This document shows positions 5,884-13,260 of a DNA stretch of 13,476 nucleotides, piece by piece. The notes below the pieces were generated by a model, which made no database searches, had not been told where the DNA came from, and saw only the letters and a list, made by a program, of their open reading frames with translations. How positions within the stretch are numbered: the stretch's first letter is position 1; each line of letters starts with the position of its first letter. This DNA comes from DAOTZU01 sp034433995. GTDB taxonomy: Bacteria; Chloroflexota; Anaerolineae; UBA1429. The DNA lies in assembly GCA_034433995.1 (NCBI GenBank), contig DAOTZU010000165.1, positions 1 through 13,476 of the forward strand. Reading direction: 5' to 3'. Made by a program: the position numbers and the translations under genes.

Positions 5884-8370
5884 ATGGCTCAAGAGAATCA
5901 CGATGCACTACGGGTCGGCGTCTATATCTGCAGTTGTGGCTCCAACATCGGCGGGGTGATCGACCCGGCCAACGTGGCCGAGTTCGCTTCACACCTGCCG
6001 GATGTGGTGGTGGCCCGCGATTACCTCTATATGTGTGGCGATCCGGGCCAAAACATGATCAAGCGCGACATCCGGCAGTACAAGCTCAATCGCATCGTGG
6101 TGGCGGCCTGCAGCGTACGCCTACACGAGCCCACCTTCCGCGCCTGCGTGGCCGAGGCGGGCTTGAACCCCTTCCTGATGGAGATGGCCAACATCCGCGA
6201 GCAGGATACGTGGGTGCACGCCCACGATCCTGAGGCAGCCCTTCTCAAGGCCAAAGAGATGGTGGCGGCGGCGGTGGCCAAGGTGCGCCACGCCGCGCCG
6301 CTGCGCACCATCACCGTGCCGGTGACGAAAAAGGCCTTGGTCATCGGCGGCGGCGTGGCCGGCATCAGCGCTGCGCTGGACTTGGGGGATATGAACATCC
6401 CCACCTACTTGGTGGAGCGGGAATTGAGCATCGGTGGGACGATGGCCCAACTGAACAAGACCTTCCCCACCATGGATTGTTCCATTTGAATTCTCGCGCC
6501 CAAGATGGTTGACGCGGCGCGTCACCCCAAGGTAGAAGTGATGGCCTACACCGAGGTGGACCGGGTGGATGGCTACATCGGTAATTTCCGCGTGCAGGTG
6601 ACCAAGAAACCTCGCTACGTGCTGGAGGATCGTTGCAACGGCTGCGGCGCGTGTGCCAAGGTCTGCCCCATCGAGGTGCCCAACGATTTCGAGCTGGGCA
6701 TCGCCCCACGCAAGGCGATCGACGTGCCCCACGGCCAAGCCGTGCCCCTGATCTATGCCATCGACATGGATCATTGCATCCACTGCTACAAATGCGTCAC
6801 CGCCTGTGGCAAGTTGGATGCCATTGATTTCTCCCAAGAGCCAGAGACGGTGGATCTGGACGTGGGGGCCATCATCGTGGCCACGGGGTTCGAATCCTTC
6901 GACCCCTCGGTGATCCCCGAATACGGCTATGGGCGCTATCTCAACGTGATCACGGCCATGGAGCTGGAGCGTTTGGCGAATTCGGCCGGGCCGACGGTGG
7001 GCCGCCTTATCCGCCCCTCCGATGGGCAGACGCCCCACAGCATGGCCATCATCCAATGCGTTGGCTCGCGAGATAGCCGCTACAACGAATATTGCTCCGG
7101 CTTTTGCTGCATGTACGCCATCAAGAACGCCCTGCTCCTCAAGCAAACCTACCCGGAGATGGATATCACCATCTTTTACATGGATATCCGCACGCCGGCC
7201 AAGGGCTATGAGGAGTTTTACAACCGCGCCCGGCACGCGGGGATCCGCTTCATCCAGGGGCGGCCGGCGCAGATCACCGAGGACCCAGAGACCCACAACC
7301 TCTTTGTGGAGGCCGAGGACCAGGCCCTGGGCCAGGTGCTGGAGCTCGAGTTTGAGATGGTCACCCTCTCGGCGGCGGCCATCCCGCGCAAGGATGCCGA
7401 GCAATTGGCCTCCACGCTGACCCTTTCCCGCAGCCCGGGCGGCTTTTTCATGGAGTATCACCCCAAGTTACGCCCGGTGGATGCCCCCACCGACGGCGTC
7501 TTTTTGGCCGGCGCGGCCCAGGGGCCCAAAGATATCCCCGCCTCTGTAGCCCAGGGGAGCGCGGCGGCGGCCCGGGCGGCCAGGGTCCTCTCCGCCGAGA
7601 CGTGGGAGATCGAGCCCATTGTGGCCCATGTCTGGCCGGACCGTTGCATCAGCGCCCAGGGAAAAAAGTGCGGCATCTGCGCCACCGCCTGTCCCTACGG
7701 GGCCATCACCGTGGTGCAAGGCCAGGCGGCATATGTGACCCCGGCCAAATGCCACGGCTGCGGCGGCTGTGTGGCCGAATGTCCCCATGACGCCATCACC
7801 CAAGATCACTTTACCGATGCCCAGGTGGTGGCCCAGCTGCGCGAACTTTTGCGCGAGAACCCCGAAGAAAAGATCCTGGCCTTTATGTGCCACTGGTGCA
7901 GCTACGGCGGCGCGGATAACGCCGGCACCAGCCATTTCGAATATCCGGCCACCTCCCGGGGCATCCGGGTGATGTGCTCGGCGCGCATGGACCAGGATTT
8001 CATCTTGGAGGCCTTCCGTCGGGGCGCGGGGATGGTGTTGGTCTCGGGGTGCCATCCGCAGGATTGCCACTACATCAGCGGGCAGCAGGTGGCGGCCAAG
8101 CGCTTTGAGCGCGTGCCGCGCACCCTGGAGCGGCTGGGGATCAACCCGGAACGCTTCCGGGTGGAATGGATCTCGGCGGCGGAGGGCGAAAAGTACGCCC
8201 GCGTCATCACCGAGATGGACGCCAAGCTGGCTAGCTTGGATAAAGCGCAGCTCCGCGCCGAGAACGAACGGGCCCGGCCCGAGATCACCAAGCGGTTGCG
8301 CCGCTGGGCCACAGTGCCCCACATGGCCGAGCTTTTGGAGATGGAGCTCAAGGAGGAGGTCAAAGTATGA
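5884..8370 (+). CDS. hdrA: HdrA-like FAD/iron-sulfur protein fused to MvhD, with UGA-encoded selenocysteine
   Basis: HdrA-type proteins carry the FAD that splits or merges electron pairs in heterodisulfide-reductase-like complexes. Reading the UGA at 6487-6489 as Sec202 gives one 828-residue protein. Features in order: N-terminal domain with Cys16-Ser-Cys18, FAD motif GGGVAG (155-160), the motif Cys199-Ser-Ile-Sec202 followed by ILAPKMV, two [4Fe-4S] sites (Cys251/254/257/261 and Cys298/301/304/308), the family segment SGFCCMYAIKNALL, two more [4Fe-4S] sites (Cys588/596/599/603 and Cys623/626/629/633), then an MvhD domain (about 665-800) starting at Cys669/672. HdrA normally has Cys at the UGA position, the frame is identical on both sides, and homology is continuous, so selenocysteine is favoured over pseudogene or sequencing error. 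AGGAG at 5873-5877 serves the ATG. Its stop overlaps the next start (ATGA). Confidence 0.88.
6507..6526 (+). promoter_or_regulatory. Candidate bacterial SECIS element of hdrA
   Basis: After the UGA at 6487-6489, GG-U-UGACGC (6507-6515) can pair with GCGUCACC (6519-6526), leaving a loop GGC (6516-6518) and one bulged U (6509). The loop begins 26 bases after the UGA and starts with G, within the ranges described for bacterial SECIS hairpins, which are read inside the coding region by SelB. A competing 6-bp stem (6495-6500 with 6516-6521) also exists. The fold was paired by eye and no energy was calculated. Confidence 0.55.
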
Positions 8371-9338
8371 ACCATTCCCGCAAGTTAGATCCCTCCTTGG
8401 TGCAAGAGATCATGGCCGAACCGGGAGGCGAGAACCTGCTCACCTGCTGGTCCTGTGGTACCTGCGCTGCCACCTGCCTGGTGCGCCGCTACGATCCCGC
8501 CTTTAACCCGCGCAAGATCCTGCATCAGGCGGGCTTGGGCCTGCGAGAGGAGGTGCTCTCCAGCGCCGAGATCTGGCAATGCTCCGCCTGCGACGCCTGC
8601 TATCCCCGCTGCCCCAAGCAGATCCACATCTCGGAGGTGATGAAGGCCATCCGCGCCGTGGCCATCCGCGCAGGGTACCAGCGCCCCGGCGTGACGGCAC
8701 ACGTGGATGTCGCCGCCTGCATCGCCTGCGGCATGTGCGCAGTGGCCTGCCCCTATGAGGCCATTCACCTGGAGATGGTGCCCTGGAACGGCACGCCCAA
8801 GCTCGCGGCACAGGTGGATCCGAACCTGTGCATGGCCTGTGGCATCTGCAACTCGGTTTGCCTCTCTTCATCCATCTCCGTCGAGGGGCACACCGATGTC
8901 GCCATCAACCAGCGCTTGAACCAAGATGGCGCCGCCGAGGGTCCACAACCACAGACCCTGGTGATCACATGTAATTGGTGCCTCCATGCTGAATCGGATG
9001 TGGCCTACGCCATGCATCCTCCGGAGGGGGTGAGGGTGGTCAACGTGCCCTGCTCCGGCCGGGTGACGCCTCTCTTTGTGTTCACCGCCCTGCAGCGCGG
9101 CATGGATGGCGTGTTGATTGTGGGCTGCAAAGAAGACGCATGCCACTATAAGCACGGCAATGCTCTGGAACGGGGACGCGCGCGCATGGTGCAAAACCTC
9201 CTTGATTTGCTGGGGCTGGAGCAAGAACGGGTGCGCTTTGCCTGGTTGGGCGCCCTGGATCGGGGCCAGTTCCCCGAGTTGGTGGGCCAAATGATGCGCG
9301 ACGTGCAGGCCATGGGGCCTCTCACCTGGCGCGAGTAA
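8367..9338 (+). CDS. HdrC-like ferredoxin fused to MvhD
   Basis: This 323-residue protein combines three parts. The N-terminal HdrC-like domain has LLTCWSCGTCAATC (Cys27/30/33/37) and CSACDACYPRCP (Cys72/75/78/82). A two-cluster ferredoxin insert follows (Cys118/121/124/128 and Cys155/158/161/165). The C-terminal MvhD-like domain has TCNWCLHAES (Cys202/205), Cys229, and VGCKEDACHYKHGN (Cys254/259), a likely [2Fe-2S] site. HdrC normally links HdrA to HdrB, while MvhD normally links a hydrogenase or formate dehydrogenase to HdrA. The fusion therefore suggests a bridge that carries electrons past an absent HdrB. The ATG overlaps the hdrA stop by four bases, so translation is probably coupled. 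It is a second MvhD domain in the operon, distinct in sequence from the one on HdrA. Confidence 0.87.
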   Translation: MNHSRKLDPSLVQEIMAEPGGENLLTCWSCGTCAATCLVRRYDPAFNPRKILHQAGLGLREEVLSSAEIWQCSACDACYPRCPKQIHISEVMKAIRAVAIRAGYQRPGVTAHVDVAACIACGMCAVACPYEAIHLEMVPWNGTPKLAAQVDPNLCMACGICNSVCLSSSISVEGHTDVAINQRLNQDGAAEGPQPQTLVITCNWCLHAESDVAYAMHPPEGVRVVNVPCSGRVTPLFVFTALQRGMDGVLIVGCKEDACHYKHGNALERGRARMVQNLLDLLGLEQERVRFAWLGALDRGQFPELVGQMMRDVQAMGPLTWRE

Positions 9339-9351
9339 GGGGGCCGACAAA

Positions 9352-10131
9352 ATGTTGGTGGATGCACTGAGAGAGATTGTGGCGCGCAAACTGGAGACGC
9401 TGGATGGCGTGGTGGCGCTGGCCGAGGAGCAGCAACGGGTCATGCTGCGCCTCTATCGCCGTGGCGACGATCTCAGCACATTGGTGCTGGGGCCGCGCTA
9501 TCCGCTGGCCCTGGTGGTGCGCGAGATCCTCAAGCGCCATCCTGAGGCGCATCTCGGCGTGGTGACCCGGGGCTGCCAGGAGCGCGCCCTGGTGGAGCTG
9601 GCCAACTGGAAACAGCTCGATCTGCAGCAGATCGAGGTGCTGGGCTTCCCCTGTTCCCCTGAGCAGGCCGTGGAATGTCGCTGCGCCCAACCCTACCCCC
9701 AAGCTTTGGTGGTCGGCGAGCCCACCCCAGGGGTAGAAGATGGGCTCTTGGCCGAGTTTTTGGCGGCCAAGACGACGGCCGAGCGCCTGGCCTTCTGGCA
9801 AAGGCAATTCGCCAAATGCATCAAGTGTTACGGCTGCCGCACCATCTGCCCGCTCTGCTTCTGCAACCAATGCGCCATGGAGCAAGAGACCTGGGTGGCC
9901 CGTGGGCGCTTGCCCGTGCCTTTCCCCGTTTTTCATGTGATCAAAGCGCTGCATACGGCCGGGGTGGGCAAATGTGTGGGCTGCCACGCCTGTGAAGATG
10001 CGTGCCCGGCCGCCATTCCCCTCTCCCTGCTCTATGCGCTTTTGCGCCGGGACCTCAAGGATCTCTTTGGCTATGAGGTAGGAGCTCAAGTGCGCGGGGA
10101 TCCGCCGTTGTTCAAGATAGAGGAGGCGTGA
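9352..10131 (+). CDS. FrhB/FdhB-like iron-sulfur protein
   Basis: This 259-residue protein has a first half resembling FrhB/FdhB-type subunits (F420-hydrogenase or formate dehydrogenase beta): VVTRGCQERALVEL around Cys75 and VLGFPCSPEQ around Cys101. The second half is a two-cluster ferredoxin region with CIKCYGCRTICP (Cys156/159/162/166), an adjoining CFCNQC, and CVGCHACEDACP (Cys208/211/214/218). In such proteins this subunit connects the catalytic formate dehydrogenase to other carriers, and the formate dehydrogenase gene follows directly here. AAGGGGG (9337-9343) lies eight bases before the ATG. No clear F420 or NAD(P) binding motif can be picked out by eye, so the flavin or coenzyme it uses, if any, is unknown. 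The name rests on short motifs and context. Confidence 0.72.
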   Translation: MLVDALREIVARKLETLDGVVALAEEQQRVMLRLYRRGDDLSTLVLGPRYPLALVVREILKRHPEAHLGVVTRGCQERALVELANWKQLDLQQIEVLGFPCSPEQAVECRCAQPYPQALVVGEPTPGVEDGLLAEFLAAKTTAERLAFWQRQFAKCIKCYGCRTICPLCFCNQCAMEQETWVARGRLPVPFPVFHVIKALHTAGVGKCVGCHACEDACPAAIPLSLLYALLRRDLKDLFGYEVGAQVRGDPPLFKIEEA

Positions 10132-10136
10132 GCATT

Positions 10137-12266
10137 GTGGGCCAACTGAACTACTCGGTGGTGGAGACGACCTGCATCTACTGTGGCGCGGGCTGTGGCC
10201 TCCAGGTGCAGGTGCTGGATGGGCAGATCATCGGCGTGCTGCCTGCGCCCTCCCATCCCGTCTCAAAAGGGCGATTGTGCATCAAGGGCTGGAACGCGGC
10301 AGATTTCGTGAACCATCCCGACCGCCTGCGCACGCCGCTTTTGCGTGCCAACGGTGGGTGGCAGGTTGTATCTTGGGAACAGGCCCTCGACTTGGTGAGC
10401 GACCGGCTGGCTGCTATCGTGCAGGAGGCGGGACCCGACGCGGTGGGCTTGCTCTCCTCGGCTAAATGTTCCAACGAGGAGAACTATCTCCTGCAAAAGC
10501 TCGCCCGCGGGGTGATCGGCACCAACAACGTGGACCACTGCGCTCGCCTTTGACACGCCCCCACGGTGACCGGTCTGGTCGCCGCCTTTGGTAGTGGCGC
10601 AATGACCAACTCTATCCCCGAGTTGGCCGAGGCAACGTGCATCCTGGTCACAGGCTCCAACACCATGGAGACCCACCCCTTGGTCGCCTCCTACATCCTG
10701 CAGGCCGTGGAGCGCGGAGCCAAGCTGATCGTCGTAGACCCAAGGGAGATCCCCCTGGCGCGCCTGGCCGACCTGCATTTGCGTCCCCTCCCCGGCACGG
10801 ATGTGGCCTGGATCAACGGTCTGATGCACGTCATCCTGGCCGAAGGGCTGGAAGACAAGGCCTTTATCGCCGAGCGCACCGAGGGATTCGCGGCCTTGGC
10901 CGAGCTGGTGAAGGAGTATACGCCCGAGTACGTCGAAAAAGTGACGGGCATCCCCGCCGCGGACCTTATCGCGGCGGCGCGGCTTTATGGCCAGGCGGAA
11001 CGCGGCTCCATCGTCTACGCCATGGGCATCACCCAACACATCACCGGCACCGAGAACGTCATGTCCTGCGCCAACTTGGCCATGTTGACCGGCAACGTGG
11101 GCCGGCCAGGGACGGGCGTCAATCCCCTCCGCGGCCAAAATAACGTGCAGGGCGCTTGTGATGTGGGGTGCCTACCGAATGTCTATCCCGGCTACCAGGC
11201 CGTGACCTCGCCCGCCGTGCACGACAAATTCGCGGCCGCCTGGGGGCACACCGCAGGCCTGACCGTGGGGCGCACCATCAACCAGATGTTGGATGGCGCG
11301 CTGGCAGGCCAAGTGCGGGCCATGTTCATCATGGGCGAGAATCCGCTCCTCTCCGATCCGGATATCGCCCACGTGCGCCGCGCCTTGGGCGCGTTGGATT
11401 TCTTGGCCGTCAGCGACATCTTTCTTTCCGAGACGGCCGAGCTGGCCGATGTGATCCTCCCTGCCGCCAGTTGGTTGGAACGGGATGGCACCTTCACCGG
11501 CACCGACCGGCGGGTGCAGCGCTTCCGCCAGGCCATCGCGCCCCTCGGAGAAAGCAAGCCGGATTGGTGGATCGTCAGCGAACTGGCCAAGCGGATCAAG
11601 CAGCGCCTTGGCCTCCAAACCCAGGCCCCCTATAGCGGCTGGGACTATCTCGGGCCGGAGCAGATCAACGCCGAATTGAACGCCCTGACGCCCATCTATG
11701 GCGGCATCAGCTACGAGCGGCTGGAGGCGTTGGGCAGCCTGCAATGGCCTTGTCCCACGGTGGACCATCCTGGGACGCCCTACCTCCACAAGGGCAAATT
11801 CTCCCGTGGCCTGGGCGCCTTTACGCCCATCCCCTACCGGCCGCCGGCCGAACCTTGCGATGCCGAGTATCCTTTGATCCTGACCACCGGGCGCACGAGC
11901 TTTCATTTCCACACCGGCACCATGACCCGGCGCACCGCCAAACTCCACCAAGAGCTGCCTGAAGGCTATGTGGAAGTGAACGCCCTGGATGCCGAGCGCT
12001 TGGGGCTCAAGAACTCGGAGCGGGTACGTCTGATCAGCCGGCGTGGCCAGGTGGAGGCCAAGGCCTGGATCACCCGGCGGGTGCAACCCGGCGTGGTGTT
12101 CATGCCCTTCCATTTCGCCGAGGCCGCTGCCAACGCCTTGACCATCGGTGCCTTTGATCCCAAATCCAACATTCCTGAATTCAAGGTGTGTGCCGTGCGT
12201 CTGGAGGCGATCCGAGAAGCGCCAACGCCCGCCTTGGCCACCGTGGAAGAAGCGCAGGAGGGCTGA
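10137..12266 (+). CDS. fdhF: Formate dehydrogenase catalytic subunit, FdhF-like selenoprotein
   Basis: This subunit interconverts formate and CO2 on a Mo- or W-bis-MGD cofactor with selenocysteine as a metal ligand. Reading the UGA at 10551-10553 as Sec139 gives 709 residues, close to E. coli FdhH (715, Sec140). The [4Fe-4S] ligands are Cys13/16/20/48, with Lys50 after the last. The active site reads DHCARL-Sec-His140-APTVTGL, and NPLRGQNNVQGACD supplies Arg332, all in line with the E. coli enzyme. A C-terminal MGD-binding domain begins near LTTGRTSFHFHTGT. I chose GTG at 10137 because AGGAGG (10121-10126) lies ten bases before it. The GTG at 10128, which overlaps the previous stop (GTGA), is only one base from that site but remains possible. 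There is no Tat signal, so the enzyme is cytoplasmic. Whether it runs as formate oxidase or CO2 reductase is not visible. Confidence 0.93.
10554..10584 (+). promoter_or_regulatory. SECIS element of fdhF
   Basis: CGGUGACC (10564-10571) pairs over eight positions (one G-U) with GGUCGCCG (10577-10584) around the loop GGUCU (10572-10576). The loop begins 18 bases after the UGA. This matches the E. coli fdhF SECIS as I remember it, with U at position 17 and G23/U24 in the loop counted from the U of UGA. These are the bases reported as important for SelB binding. Confidence 0.88.
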
Positions 12267-12269
12267 CCC

Positions 12270-13181
12270 ATGAGCCGTGGAACGACCATCAAACAAGATA
12301 CCCCCCAGCGCCAAACCTTGACCCGCCCCATGGTCACCCGGCGGTACGAGCTGGTGGTGGACCATGAAAAGTGTTGCGGCTGCCAGATCTGCGTCAAGGT
12401 CTGCCCGCAGGAGGCCATCGCCCTCTCCGCGGCAGAGTTGGCCGAGGGGCGGCTGACCCGCAAACCCCGGGTGGATATCGACCCGGCCAAGTGCACCTTC
12501 TGCGGCGAGTGCGTGGTCCTTTGCCCCACCCACGCCCTGACCTTGACGGTGAACGGCCAGCGGGAGATCCCCGTGCTCAAGGGCGAGGCCTTCCCCATGC
12601 TGATCCGCGCCAATAAAGTAAACCCGGAGGTCTGCCGGGCCACGCACGACGCCCGTTATGTGGAGGCCTGCCCGGTGGGGGCCATCCGCGCCGAGATCAT
12701 CCGCGACGCAGCGGGGCAAGTGGTGGCCGTGCAGGATGTGGCGGTGGAGCATGAGCTGTGCATCAACTGCACCCGCTGTATGGAGGAGGGGCCAGCGGGG
12801 GCCTTCACCGTGACCAAGCCCTACAAAGGGCAGGCCCTGCTCAACATTGCCCTTTGTCCGCCGGGCTGCCAAGCCTGTGCCGACGTTTGCCCCACCCACG
12901 CCATCACCTACGATGGGGAGAAGGTTGCCCTGGACCAGCGCTTTTGCCTCTTTTGTGGCGCCTGCGAAAACGTCTGCCCGGTGGAGGGGGCGGTGCGCAT
13001 CGTGCGCACGGGCCTGGTGCACACGCCCATCGCCTCGGGCGCCTGGGTGGCGGCGCTGGAGAAGCTGGTCTCCTTCCGGGAAGCCGTACGCGAGCTGGAT
13101 ATCAAGGGCCAGCAGAAACGCCGCAAGCTCCTCATCCGCGAGCTGACCGGCGAGGCGCCGGCGGACGGGTGCAAAGGATAG
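12270..13181 (+). CDS. Polyferredoxin, multi-[4Fe-4S] electron carrier
   Basis: This is a 303-residue protein made of repeated ferredoxin motifs. Complete sets are Cys35/38/41/45, Cys75/78/81/85, Cys196/200/203/207 and Cys226/229/232/236. A central pair is incomplete: the first motif keeps only Cys122 and Cys134-Pro, and the second has Cys164/167/170 but Gly174 where the fourth Cys should be. In the two-cluster ferredoxin fold the fourth ligand comes from the partner motif, so Cys164/167/170 with Cys134 could still form one cluster, giving five in all. AGGAGGG (12256-12262) lies seven bases before the ATG, three bases after the fdhF stop, so it is the last gene of the operon. The C-terminal 60 residues are basic and helical. 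It probably wires the formate dehydrogenase to the Hdr-like module, but its exact partner is unknown. Confidence 0.85.
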   Translation: MSRGTTIKQDTPQRQTLTRPMVTRRYELVVDHEKCCGCQICVKVCPQEAIALSAAELAEGRLTRKPRVDIDPAKCTFCGECVVLCPTHALTLTVNGQREIPVLKGEAFPMLIRANKVNPEVCRATHDARYVEACPVGAIRAEIIRDAAGQVVAVQDVAVEHELCINCTRCMEEGPAGAFTVTKPYKGQALLNIALCPPGCQACADVCPTHAITYDGEKVALDQRFCLFCGACENVCPVEGAVRIVRTGLVHTPIASGAWVAALEKLVSFREAVRELDIKGQQKRRKLLIRELTGEAPADGCKG

Positions 13182-13209
13182 AGACCCATCGCCCCGGCGC
13201 CTTGCCCGC

Positions 13210-13237
13210 TTGCCAGATGCAGCAAATGGCTTATACT
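13210..13237 (+). promoter_or_regulatory. Putative sigma-70-type promoter of murE
   Basis: TTGCCA (13210-13215, 5 of 6 to consensus) and TATACT (13232-13237, 5 of 6) are separated by 16 bases in the 76-base gap after the polyferredoxin gene. Transcription would begin near 13244, about 17 bases before murE, leaving room for the ribosome site. This separates murE expression from the redox operon. Confidence 0.6.
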
Positions 13238-13260
13238 CTCCCCCGGCTTGAGGATAGATG

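Noticed and set aside
5884..8370. hdrA as a pseudogene or two separate genes.
   Set aside because: The frame is the same on both sides of one UGA, homology is continuous, and the UGA sits at a known Cys/Sec position. The ATG at 6505 has no ribosome site and would start in the middle of the FAD region.
10128..12266. fdhF as a disrupted gene or two genes.
   Set aside because: The UGA is at the catalytic Sec position of FdhF, and a textbook SECIS follows it. Gene length and residue numbering match the intact E. coli enzyme.
11172..13022. Open frame of 616 codons on the minus strand opposite fdhF and the polyferredoxin gene.
   Set aside because: It overlaps two clear coding genes, has no family motif and no ribosome site noticed, and is explained by codon bias.
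13154..13201. Inverted repeat GGCGCCGG / CCGGCGCC around the polyferredoxin stop, considered as a terminator.
   Set aside because: There is no T-run after it, the loop is long (32 bases), and each arm contains a self-complementary GGCGCC that is expected by chance in GC-rich DNA. Termination here remains unproven.
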